A stretch of DNA of 7,377 nucleotides from Verrucomicrobiota bacterium (GCA_003176035.1 PSRL01000116.1:1-7377); one strand, 5' to 3'. Counted from the stretch's first letter, positions 1 to 6,072 are shown. Numbers and translations: made by a program. Notes: generated by a model from the letters alone, not told the origin.

Positions 1-34
1 TCGAAATTTCGTTACCAAATTGCCTCCGGACATT

Positions 35-75
35 GATGCTTTCTAGCCAAAAGGACTTTTTCAGGGACGACTAGT
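35..75. repeat. Degenerate copy of a palindromic intergenic repeat
   Basis: The core TTCAGGGACGACTAG (60-74) matches TTCAGGGACTACTAG at 7292-7306 in 14 of 15 bases. Because the right-hand copy is palindromic, this one also matches it in inverted orientation: CTTTTTCAGGG (56-66) equals the reverse complement of 7315-7325, and GATGCTTT (35-42) is the reverse complement of AAAGCATC at 7332-7339. The second arm of the palindrome is missing here, so this is a half or decayed copy. It lies just downstream of the stop codon of the minus-strand ATPase gene. The remainder of 1-88 shows no gene and no convincing terminator. Confidence 0.5.
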
Positions 76-88
76 TAAGCTCTAGGTT

Positions 89-1720
89 CTAAGTATATTT
101 TGTAATTTCTTCCACCGTGGAATGACCTGCGCAGACTGCGCGAAGGCCTTCTTCTTTGAGAGTGGTCAGGCCTAGCTCTTTGGATTTTTTCCGAATCATA
201 GTTTCTGCGCAACGATCGTTAATCAGCTCACGAATGGGACTAGTCAGCGTAAGGAACTCAAAGATTCCCTTTCGACCGAGATAACCGGTGTGATTGCAAA
301 CTTGGCAGCCCTTTCCATAATAAAAGCTCTGCTCTTCCAGGGGCGATTTACGGGAAGTGCGGCAATGGGGACAAATTTTCCGAACGAGACGCTGAGCAAG
401 CACACCCTCAAGAGTGGCTGAAATCAAGAATGGCTCGATGCCAAAATTCAACAGGCGTGTAATAGTACTTACCGTGTCATTAGTGTGAAGGGTACTAAGC
501 ACTAGGTGACCGGTTAAAGCTGCCTGAACAGCAGTTCGCGCGGTATCCTGATCTCGGATTTCCCCTATCATAATGCAATCAGGGTCCTGGCGAAGAAATG
601 CACGAAGTGTCTTCGAAAAAGTTAAGCCAATATTTTCTTGGATTGGCACCTGGACAATCCCATCAATTTCATATTCCACAGGGTCCTCGACTGTCAGCAA
701 TTTGGCGCCGATTGTGTTGATCTTACGCAAACAAGAATAGAGAGTCGTTGTCTTGCCGGAGCCAGTGGGACCTGTAACAATAAAAATGCCATTGGGTTTC
801 TGGACGGTTTCCATTACAGAACGGAAAATCTCTTGGGGCATTCCCAGCATCTCCAGGTCTAGGTCAAGAGCAGCGCGATCCAATATCCGCAGCACAGTGC
901 TTTCTCCAAAGACTGTGGGGAGGGTGGAAACTCGGAGATCGATGGAACGTCCATTTAAAATATGTTGGATGCGCCCATCTTGGGGTATTCGATGTTCGGA
1001 GATATCCAAATTTGCCAATACCTTAACATATGAAATGAGAGCTGGCGCAAGATGTGGCGGCGGCGAGACCATTGCATAGAGCGTACCATCTACTCGGTAA
1101 CGAATCTTTAGTTCGGCTTCAAATGGTTCAAGATGGATGTCGCTTGCTCGGCTTTGAATGGCTTTTTCCAAAATCAAGTGAACAAATTGAGCGATTGGCG
1201 CCGATTCGCTATCCGGAAATGAAAAGTACGGCGAGAGATCGGAGGCACTGTTTTTAGGCGGTCCCTCTTTTGCGAAATAGGGTTCAGGCTTTTCGCAGCC
1301 ATAATGAATCCGAATAAGGGAGTCTACCCGATCCACATCGGCGAGAACCTGTTCAAAGTGAACGTCCAAAGCAAAGCGCAAATTTTCGAGTGCCAGAGAG
1401 TTGGAAGGGTCGCTGAGGGCAATAAAAAGAATTTGATCCTGAACAAAAAGAGGTAAAGTCCCATAGAGCTGTGCAAAACGGGCTGGAATTAGCTGAAGCG
1501 TTTCCGGCGCTGGCTCAAAATTTGAGATATCATAATAAACCTTACCGAGCGCCTCCGAAAGGCTCTGATAAAACTTTTCGTGAGTGAGAAGCTTGCGTTC
1601 AAAGATTATGGTATCCATACGCTTCGAATGGAGGGAAGCTTCTTTGAATAAATCAGAGGCGACTTGCTGGCTCAGCGTCCCATTATGAACGAGAAGATTA
1701 GCAATCCATCGCGGATTCAT
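89..1720 (-). CDS. GspE/PilB-family secretion/pilus assembly ATPase, full three-domain form
   Basis: This 543-residue protein is a hexameric AAA-like ATPase of the type II secretion / type IV pilus assembly family. It acts at the cytoplasmic face of the inner membrane to drive pilin or pseudopilin polymerisation. Residues about 1-140 form an N-terminal MshEN/GspE_N-like domain. The second N-domain starts near 175 (ASDIHLEP at 192-199, QDGRI at 247-251). The Walker A motif GPTGSGKTT is at 317-325, DPVEY (Asp box) at 346-350, the Walker B motif IMIGEIRD at 383-390, and the His box TGHLVLSTLHTND at 403-415. Four cysteines (450, 453, 472, 475) form the zinc-binding CxxC pair typical of GspE/PilB. 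All catalytic motifs look intact. The ATG lies inside the end of the upstream ATPase gene (23-base overlap) and is preceded by AGGGAA (1728-1733), so translation is probably coupled. The sequence alone does not separate GspE from PilB or MshE; no core T2SS or pilus gene is in the window. Confidence 0.92.
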   Translation of the reverse strand: MNPRWIANLLVHNGTLSQQVASDLFKEASLHSKRMDTIIFERKLLTHEKFYQSLSEALGKVYYDISNFEPAPETLQLIPARFAQLYGTLPLFVQDQILFIALSDPSNSLALENLRFALDVHFEQVLADVDRVDSLIRIHYGCEKPEPYFAKEGPPKNSASDLSPYFSFPDSESAPIAQFVHLILEKAIQSRASDIHLEPFEAELKIRYRVDGTLYAMVSPPPHLAPALISYVKVLANLDISEHRIPQDGRIQHILNGRSIDLRVSTLPTVFGESTVLRILDRAALDLDLEMLGMPQEIFRSVMETVQKPNGIFIVTGPTGSGKTTTLYSCLRKINTIGAKLLTVEDPVEYEIDGIVQVPIQENIGLTFSKTLRAFLRQDPDCIMIGEIRDQDTARTAVQAALTGHLVLSTLHTNDTVSTITRLLNFGIEPFLISATLEGVLAQRLVRKICPHCRTSRKSPLEEQSFYYGKGCQVCNHTGYLGRKGIFEFLTLTSPIRELINDRCAETMIRKKSKELGLTTLKEEGLRAVCAGHSTVEEITKYT

Positions 1721-2951
1721 ATTCTTCTTCCCTTAAAGTGGAGGCAATGACTTCTTGAGCAGTGGTCCAACCAGCGAAAATTTTTTCGAGTCCATCCTCC
1801 GCAAGCGTTCGCATTCCCGCTTTGCGGGCATGAAGGCGCAATTGTAATGTGGAAGCTCCCTGATTGATGAGGTGCCGGGATTCGTCATCTAAGATCAGAA
1901 TCTCGAAGATGCCCATGCGTCCTTGGTAGCCCTTGCCGTGACAAAGGCTGCAACCCATTGCGGTCATGGGTACGACCGATTTTGAGGTTCTTAGGTCCCG
2001 GCTCTTGAAATCGACATTTAAAAAGCGACGTTCGTATTTGGAAAAGCTGGTAGGTTCCTTGCAAGAAGGACAAAGGCGACGCACGAGTCGTTGTGCAATG
2101 ATAGCCCGTACGGAACCGGCAATCAGAAAAGACGGGATGCCGATATCGATGAGTCGTGCTATAGCGCTAGTGGCATCATTGGTATGGAGGGTGGAAAAAA
2201 TAAGATGGCCGGTGAGACTTGCATGGATTGCGATGTGAGCCGTTTCGTAGTCTCGGATCTCTCCGATCATGAGAATATTTGGAGCTTGCCGCAGAATGGA
2301 TCGGAGAGCAGCGGGAAAGGTCATGCCGATTGCGGGTTGCACTTGAACTTGGTTGATACCGGCAATTTGATATTCTATCGGGTCTTCCACAGTAATCAGT
2401 TTCTGATCCGACTTGTTTATGGCTTGCAAACAAGCATAGAGGGTGGTCGTTTTGCCCGAACCAGTTGGCCCGGTAATGAGCACCATTCCATTAGCCGATC
2501 GAATGATCCGTTCGAATTTCTCTTGGTCGTCGTCAAGAAAACCTAATTCAGCCAAACTGAGCGCCAGAGAGGAAACGTCTAAAAGGCGGATGACAGCACT
2601 TTCTCCATAGAGGGTAGGGATGACTGAGACGCGGAGATCCAGGAATTTGTTGTGATTCCTTAATTGAAAGCGAATTCGGCCATCTTGTGGGAGGCGTCTC
2701 TCGGCAATGTCCATCGTGCCGCTCATAATTTTCAGTCGGCTGATCAGACTTGCATGGAGAGCTGGTGGAAGATTTTGAAGCTCTTGAAGAACACCATCAA
2801 TCCGCAGCCGAACACGAAAGTAGCCTTCCATCGGTTCGAAATGCAGATCGCTTGCCCCTCGTTCGTAAGCGCCCTGAATGAGGCCGGCAAGAACCTTGAT
2901 CAGGGGAGCGTTCTCTCCTTCAGCTTCTATCGATTTTTCGATTTTCATCAT
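1698..2951 (-). CDS. GspE/PilB-family ATPase, short form lacking the N-terminal domain
   Basis: This 417-residue protein belongs to the same family as the gene it precedes but begins directly at the second N-domain (ASDLHFEP at 33-40, QDGRI at 89-93). The N1/MshEN domain, which in GspE/PilB docks to GspL- or PilM-type partners, is absent. Walker A GPTGSGKTT is at 161-169, the Asp box DPIEY at 190-194, Walker B LMIGEIRD at 227-234, and the His box TGHLIFSTLHTND at 247-259. Zinc cysteines are at 294, 297, 334 and 337. It therefore looks ATPase-competent. The usual LRQDPD segment before Walker B reads LRQAPN here (220-225). The start is ATG at 2949-2951, immediately followed by a second ATG, with AAGGGG (complement of 2959-2964) seven bases upstream. 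The upstream minus-strand frames show nothing resembling an N1 domain, so the short form does not look like a frameshift product. It is the first gene of a two-gene transcription unit. Confidence 0.9.
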   Translation of the reverse strand: MMKIEKSIEAEGENAPLIKVLAGLIQGAYERGASDLHFEPMEGYFRVRLRIDGVLQELQNLPPALHASLISRLKIMSGTMDIAERRLPQDGRIRFQLRNHNKFLDLRVSVIPTLYGESAVIRLLDVSSLALSLAELGFLDDDQEKFERIIRSANGMVLITGPTGSGKTTTLYACLQAINKSDQKLITVEDPIEYQIAGINQVQVQPAIGMTFPAALRSILRQAPNILMIGEIRDYETAHIAIHASLTGHLIFSTLHTNDATSAIARLIDIGIPSFLIAGSVRAIIAQRLVRRLCPSCKEPTSFSKYERRFLNVDFKSRDLRTSKSVVPMTAMGCSLCHGKGYQGRMGIFEILILDDESRHLINQGASTLQLRLHARKAGMRTLAEDGLEKIFAGWTTAQEVIASTLREEEYESAMDC

Positions 2952-3041
2952 GATTGAACCCCTTTTTTCTCGAGCACCATGACAATACGTTGTTGCTGAC
3001 GATGCCTCTCAACGCGTACTTAATAAGGTCTTTCAAAAATT

Positions 3042-3069
3042 TTTGCCCCTCGGCTCATGCATATATTAT
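3042..3069 (+). promoter_or_regulatory. Candidate sigma70-type promoter for the kinase gene
   Basis: TTTGCC (3042-3047) and TATTAT (3064-3069) are separated by 16 bases. The -10 matches TATAAT in five of six positions; the -35 is weak. Transcription from here would give a leader of nearly 200 bases that includes the hairpin at 3136-3201. The match is by eye only. Confidence 0.3.
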
Positions 3070-3092
3070 ACCGGATGCCAGTAACTTGCAAA
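3065..3092 (-). promoter_or_regulatory. Candidate sigma70-type promoter for the minus-strand ATPase pair
   Basis: On the minus strand, positions 3070-3065 read a perfect TATAAT. A -35-like TTTGCA lies at 3092-3087 with a 16-base spacer (or TTGCAA at 3091-3086 with 15). The transcript would start near 3058, giving a leader of about 105 bases before the ATG at 2951. The -10 overlaps the plus-strand candidate, so the two promoters would compete for RNA polymerase. Confidence 0.4.
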
Positions 3093-3135
3093 TGACAGCC
3101 TGTGCGTCCCCCCAAATCCAGCTGACTGGAACCAC

Positions 3136-3201
3136 CTCCCAAAACTTAGGAAGACCGGCGTTGCCAGAAATTTTGGAGCCGGCCTTCCTAGGTTTGGGGA
3201 G
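3136..3201. repeat. Long imperfect inverted repeat (hairpin) upstream of the kinase gene
   Basis: The left arm (3136-3159) and the right arm (3178-3201) are each 24 bases and complementary except for two mismatches and one G-U pair (in plus-strand RNA), around an 18-base loop. Core segments are TAGGAAG on the left and CTTCCTA on the right, with CCGGC facing GCCGG at the loop end. Beyond two unpaired bases on each side, ACC (3131-3133) can pair with GGT (3204-3206), lengthening the stem. No T-tract follows on the plus strand, so it is not a standard intrinsic terminator. It could be a leader-RNA structure or a small palindromic repeat element. Confidence 0.75.
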
Positions 3202-3264
3202 AAGGTCCTACTTCCTTTGGAAGTATTGCATCTGCGGCCGAAAACTCTAAAAGGAAACAATATT

Positions 3265-3876
3265 ATGACGCCAGATCGCTACCGCACGTTTTTGATCTTT
3301 GGTGCCCCTGGGAGTGGAAAAGGGACCCAAGGAAAGGTCCTCGGACATGTGCCGAGATTTTTTTATTTTCCCTGTGGAGATGTGTTTCGCTCCATCGACA
3401 CGCGAACCCATTTAGGCCAAGAATTCTTAAAATATTCTAGCAAAGGAGAACTTGTTCCTGACGAATTAACGGTCAAGCTCTGGCGGGTGCGTATTGAACA
3501 AAGCGTGGAATCACATGAATTTAAGCCGGACATTGATTTTTTGGTTCTGGATGGCATTCCGCGCAACCTCAAACAAGCCGAGTTGATGTCGGAAGTGATA
3601 GAGGTGTGCCGTGTTTTCCATCTTTCTTGTCCGGATAGGAGCAAACTCATCGCTCGATTGAAAAAACGAGCTCTCAAAGACAATCGACTGGATGACGCCA
3701 GCGAAGAACTCATTCGACACCGTCTGGAGACTTACGAAAAGCTTTCCAAACCAATTTTAGATTTCTACCCGCCGGAACTGATTATCAATATCGATGCTAC
3801 CCAAGCTCCTATTCAAGTTCTGTTGGAGATTGTGACGCATATTGTGCGAGAAAAAGACGCGCTCATTTCCATTTGA
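3265..3876 (+). CDS. Adenylate-kinase-family nucleoside monophosphate kinase
   Basis: This 203-residue cytoplasmic kinase would transfer phosphate from ATP to a nucleoside monophosphate, probably AMP. The P-loop GAPGSGKGT is at 13-21. The NMP-binding region carries CGD (37-39) and R42, where adenylate kinases usually have TGD..R. DGIPR (96-100) replaces the usual DGFPR and is followed by Q104. NRLDD (140-144) and R153 fit the LID and C-terminal arginines. The LID is short, without the inserted four-cysteine zinc segment. I chose the ATG at 3265 because AAAGGAAA lies just upstream at good spacing and the P-loop then begins at a normal distance from the N-terminus; the frame is open back to an ATG at 3217, but those extra residues look non-family. 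fmt follows after 32 bases. The unusual substitutions suggest a divergent paralogue or an atypical sole Adk; substrate specificity is not certain. Confidence 0.85.
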   Translation: MTPDRYRTFLIFGAPGSGKGTQGKVLGHVPRFFYFPCGDVFRSIDTRTHLGQEFLKYSSKGELVPDELTVKLWRVRIEQSVESHEFKPDIDFLVLDGIPRNLKQAELMSEVIEVCRVFHLSCPDRSKLIARLKKRALKDNRLDDASEELIRHRLETYEKLSKPILDFYPPELIINIDATQAPIQVLLEIVTHIVREKDALISI

Positions 3877-3908
3877 AGGCAAGGAGTCGGGTTTCATAGA
3901 ATACTGAA

Positions 3909-4856
3909 GTGAGAATTGTATATATGGGAACGGGGGAAATTGGGATCCCTACGTTGGCCACTCTCCTCGATTCCAAGCAGCAGCACGAAGTGGTGGCGGT
4001 GGTCACCCAACCGGATCGCCCGGCGGGAAGAAATCTTGAAGTCCGCCCGTCTCCTATCAAAGCATTCGCTCAAGCTAGGGATATAACTGTACTCCAGCCC
4101 GAAAAGTTACGGACTGACGCCCAACCAATATTGGCATTAGAGCCTGATTTGATTGTGGTGATGGCTTACGGCCAAATTGTACCCAAGCTCATTTTGCAAC
4201 TCCCAAAAATTGCCTGTTTAAACCTCCACGCTTCTTTGCTGCCTCGACACCGGGGGGCATCTCCCATTCACGCGGCCCTATTGGCAGGCGACAGCGAAAC
4301 AGGTGTCACGGTCATATATATGGACGAGGGACTGGATAGCGGTGACATCCTCCTAAAGGAACGGATTCCCATATTCCCTCGGGAAACCGGCGGGCAATTG
4401 CACGATCGCTTAGCTCAAGTTGCGCCTAATGCATTAACAAAAGCATTGGAACTTCTTCAGCAAGAGGCGGCGCCCCGATCGCCACAGGACCTCAATTTGG
4501 TGACCTACGCCCCGAAATTGATTAAGGAAAACGCAGCTCTTGACTGGCATCGATCAGCGGAAGATTTGGATCGTCAAATCCGCGCAATGCATCCCTGGCC
4601 AGGAACCTTTTGTTGGTGGGCAAGAAAAGATACGGTACCTCAGCGGCTGCGCATCCTCGAAGCCCAACCTCGTCAAGGCGATGGCTATTGCGGAAGGCCG
4701 GGAGAAATTTTACACGTCGGAGAAGAAGGAGTTGAAATTCAAACATCCCACGGCAGCTTATTACTTTGCCAGGTCCAACTGGAAGGACGCAAGCCTATGG
4801 CAGCCGCGGAATTTGCCCGAGGACATCCTTGTCTAAAAGGAACGTTCCTTAAGTGA
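3909..4856 (+). CDS. fmt: Methionyl-tRNA formyltransferase
   Basis: Fmt formylates the amino group of Met on initiator tRNA using 10-formyl-tetrahydrofolate, so that translation can start with fMet. The protein has 315 residues, the length of the E. coli enzyme. The N-terminal Rossmann-type domain begins MRIVYMGTGEIGIP. QPDRPAGR is at 34-41. The catalytic segment NLHASLLP (105-112) gives N105 and H107, followed by RGASPIHAAL, and D143 lies in GLDSGD (141-146); these match the Asn/His/Asp catalytic set. Residues from about 205 onward form the C-terminal OB-like tRNA-binding domain. The start is GTG at 3909: an in-frame TAG at 3897-3899 rules out anything further upstream, and ATG at 3924 would cut into the first strand. 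The nearest purine-rich AAGGAG (3881-3886) is 22 bases away, too far for a normal ribosome binding site. It probably forms an operon with the kinase gene. Confidence 0.97.
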   Translation: MRIVYMGTGEIGIPTLATLLDSKQQHEVVAVVTQPDRPAGRNLEVRPSPIKAFAQARDITVLQPEKLRTDAQPILALEPDLIVVMAYGQIVPKLILQLPKIACLNLHASLLPRHRGASPIHAALLAGDSETGVTVIYMDEGLDSGDILLKERIPIFPRETGGQLHDRLAQVAPNALTKALELLQQEAAPRSPQDLNLVTYAPKLIKENAALDWHRSAEDLDRQIRAMHPWPGTFCWWARKDTVPQRLRILEAQPRQGDGYCGRPGEILHVGEEGVEIQTSHGSLLLCQVQLEGRKPMAAAEFARGHPCLKGTFLK

Positions 4857-4860
4857 AATA

Positions 4861-4892
4861 CTGACCTCATTTGAGTGTTTTCTTATTATAAT
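4861..4892 (+). promoter_or_regulatory. Candidate promoter just after fmt
   Basis: A perfect TATAAT lies at 4887-4892, with CTGACC (4861-4866) as a weak -35 at an overlong 20-base spacing; TTGAGT (4871-4876) is too close. If used, it would start RNA near 4899 and give pyrH a leader of about 330 bases that includes all the hairpins of the gap. Confidence 0.25.
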
Positions 4893-4942
4893 TGGCTTTC
4901 AGCAGCGCCGAGGAGCCTTTCGGTTGACCCAAAAATAGCTGC

Positions 4943-4965
4943 AATGTTCTAACGATCAGAACATT
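4943..4965. promoter_or_regulatory. Perfect 8-base inverted repeat, possible operator or weak hairpin
   Basis: AATGTTCT (4943-4950) and AGAACATT (4958-4965) are perfect inverted repeats around AACGATC. This could be a protein-binding dyad or an AU-rich hairpin at the end of the fmt transcript; no real T-tract follows. It lies about 50 bases after the candidate -10 at 4887-4892. Confidence 0.35.
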
Positions 4966-5072
4966 TCCCTTTGCAAGTGCGCATGATGTAGCTTTGATAG
5001 CGAGGGCCCTATAGCGAAATACCTCTAAATGATTACGGATTTGATGCGCTTGACTCCCAGCCCGGTCGTAGC

Positions 5073-5132
5073 CCGCAGGGGGCTGCGGACTTTGCTCGGC
5101 AGTCCGCCCCGTCGGCTGTTCCCGCAACAGCC
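5073..5132 (+). ncRNA. Overlapping GC-rich hairpins, unidentified structured RNA element
   Basis: CCGCAG (5073-5078) pairs with CTGCGG (5083-5088) around GGGG. This competes with a stronger stem in which GCGGACT (5085-5091) pairs with AGTCCGC (5101-5107), extended through a two-base bulge by GGG against CCC (to 5110). A third stem pairs GGCTGTT (5114-5120) with AACAGCC (5126-5132). The density of exact complementarity is well above that of the surrounding sequence. I cannot name the RNA family; a DNA-level repeat is an alternative. Confidence 0.4.
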
Positions 5133-5153
5133 CAACGTTGGCTGGAATTTTTT
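5128..5153 (+). terminator. Candidate intrinsic terminator or attenuator before pyrH
   Basis: CAGCC (5128-5132) pairs with GGCTG (5140-5144) around a seven-base loop, followed by GAA and six T (5148-5153). The stem is only five base pairs, so this is weak to moderate. Its left arm is also the right arm of the preceding stem (5126-5132), so the two hairpins exclude each other, as in attenuators. It lies about 75 bases before the pyrH start. Confidence 0.35.
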
Positions 5154-5173
5154 CCTCCAGTCTGAGGAAAAAA
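5148..5173. repeat. Perfect 10-base-pair hairpin before pyrH
   Basis: TTTTTTCCTC (5148-5157) is perfectly complementary to GAGGAAAAAA (5164-5173) around the loop CAGTCT. The left arm contains the T-tract of the upstream terminator candidate, so a full-length transcript would sequester that tract. As a stand-alone hairpin it lacks a T-tail in either direction. Confidence 0.6.
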
Positions 5174-5226
5174 GAACGACAAAGATGTGATGATTTAGAG
5201 GTGTTTCGTTGTAGAATTCTCGCTAT

Positions 5227-5979
5227 ATGTTGAACCCGATGAGTCCAGTGGTAGCCAGTGCCAAATACCGCCGCATAGTTCTTAAATTGAGCGGCGAAGC
5301 CCTTCGTGAGTCGGGAAGTAAAGATAGTGTTTCCCCGCAAATAGTTGCGGATATCGCCCACCAAGTGAAAGAGGTTCAAGAACTGGGAGTCGAAGTGGCC
5401 ATTGTGGTAGGAGGAGGGAACATTTGGCGTGGTTTGTCAGCAAGCCATCGGGGAATGAATCGGGTGACTGCGGATTATATGGGTATGCTTGCCACCGTGA
5501 TTAATGGCATGGCTCTCATGAGCACGCTCGAGGCAATTGGCTGCACAGTTCGTTTACAAACCGCTATCGAAATGAACAACGTGGCCGAGCCCTTTATTCT
5601 ACGCCGGGCTATGCGTCACTTAGAACGCGGTCGAATTGTGATATTTGTCGCTGGGACCGGTAATCCGTACTTCTCCACAGATACCGCTGCGGCGCTGCGG
5701 GCAAATGAAATCGGTGCTCAGGTGATTCTAAAAGCAACAAAGGTAGATGGAATCTATGATGCCGATCCATTAACTCATCCTCATGCGCAACGTTTTATCA
5801 ATATTACCTATCAGGATGCTATTTCGCGTCGCCTTGCCGTGATGGATTCCACAGCTTTTAGTCTTTGCATGGACAATAACATTCCCATCATTGTATTCGA
5901 CCTATTCGAGGCAGGAAATATCCACAAAGCGGTGATGGGAGAGCCTATTGGAACTCTCGTTTCCGACTCTCATAACTGA
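5227..5979 (+). CDS. pyrH: UMP kinase
   Basis: PyrH phosphorylates UMP to UDP with ATP in the cytoplasm, the step leading to UTP and CTP. Bacterial PyrH is a hexamer of the amino acid kinase fold and is usually controlled by GTP and UTP. The 250-residue protein shows KLSGEAL (20-26), GGGNIWRG (62-69), TADYMGMLATVINGMAL (81-97), AGTGNPYFSTDTAAALRA (142-159), TKVDGIYDADP (171-181) and MDSTAF (206-211), in the family's order. It is about nine residues longer than E. coli PyrH because of its N-terminus; ATG at 5239 would give a more typical start. No Shine-Dalgarno is seen close to either ATG. A TAGAAT (5212-5217) lies so near the ATG that a leaderless transcript is possible. frr follows after 93 bases. 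The usual rpsB-tsf genes are not upstream. Confidence 0.98.
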   Translation: MLNPMSPVVASAKYRRIVLKLSGEALRESGSKDSVSPQIVADIAHQVKEVQELGVEVAIVVGGGNIWRGLSASHRGMNRVTADYMGMLATVINGMALMSTLEAIGCTVRLQTAIEMNNVAEPFILRRAMRHLERGRIVIFVAGTGNPYFSTDTAAALRANEIGAQVILKATKVDGIYDADPLTHPHAQRFINITYQDAISRRLAVMDSTAFSLCMDNNIPIIVFDLFEAGNIHKAVMGEPIGTLVSDSHN

Positions 5980-6072
5980 GATTACGCCACTTTTAAAAAA
6001 CCAAGCACAAAAAGCCAATTTTAGCCAACAAGCTCTCTTTTTTTACGCAATATCATCTCATAAATCCAAAAT

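Larger units (their letters stand above)
2952..3264. other. Divergent intergenic region between the ATPase pair and the kinase gene
   Basis: This 313-base stretch has no convincing gene; the frames open across it have no recognisable protein content. From left to right it holds the ribosome binding site of the minus-strand ATPase, a 12-base perfect palindrome CAAAAATTTTTG (3034-3045), overlapping opposed promoter candidates around 3042-3092, a small hairpin TCCAG/CTGGA (3117-3121 with 3126-3130), a long imperfect hairpin (3136-3201), and the AAGGAA-type ribosome binding site of the kinase gene. Confidence 0.6.
4857..5226. other. Structured gap between fmt and pyrH
   Basis: No convincing gene was found in these 370 bases. 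A minus-strand open frame covers 4867-5379 but runs 150 bases into pyrH and has no recognisable family content. The gap contains a TATAAT promoter element, an AATGTTCT/AGAACATT palindrome, a direct repeat of ATAGCGA (4997-5003 and 5011-5017) flanking the palindrome AGGGCCCT, and between 5073 and 5173 a series of overlapping hairpins. It may be the untranslated leader of pyrH-frr or may encode a small structured RNA; the sequence does not match tRNA, tmRNA, SRP or RNase P RNA signatures that I can recognise. Confidence 0.55.

Noticed and set aside
42..88. Terminator after the minus-strand ATPase gene
   Set aside because: AAAAG/CTTTT would form only a tiny A-T stem with an impossible two-base loop; the segment is better explained as a decayed repeat.
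638..1257. Plus-strand open frames inside the long ATPase gene
   Set aside because: They are antisense to a strongly conserved coding region and have no family features.
2505..2520. GTTCGAA tRNA T-loop-like motif
   Set aside because: It lies in conserved coding sequence of the ATPase and has no cloverleaf around it. No tRNA was found elsewhere in the window.
1966..2957. Plus-strand open frames inside the short ATPase gene
   Set aside because: They are antisense shadows of a gene with intact Walker and zinc motifs.
4943..4965. LexA-like box (TGTTC and GAACA halves)
   Set aside because: The half-sites are separated by nine bases, whereas the GAAC/GTTC-type LexA boxes I know have a four-base spacer, so the geometry does not fit.
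4867..5379. Minus-strand open frame of 170 codons across the fmt-pyrH gap
   Set aside because: It begins 150 bases inside pyrH on the opposite strand, shows no recognisable domain, and its Pro/Gly/Gln-rich middle is simply the translation of the GC-rich hairpins. A short decayed gene cannot be fully excluded.
6013..6044. Possible terminator between pyrH and frr
   Set aside because: There is a seven-T run, but the sequence before it offers only long-loop A-T pairing and no GC-rich stem.
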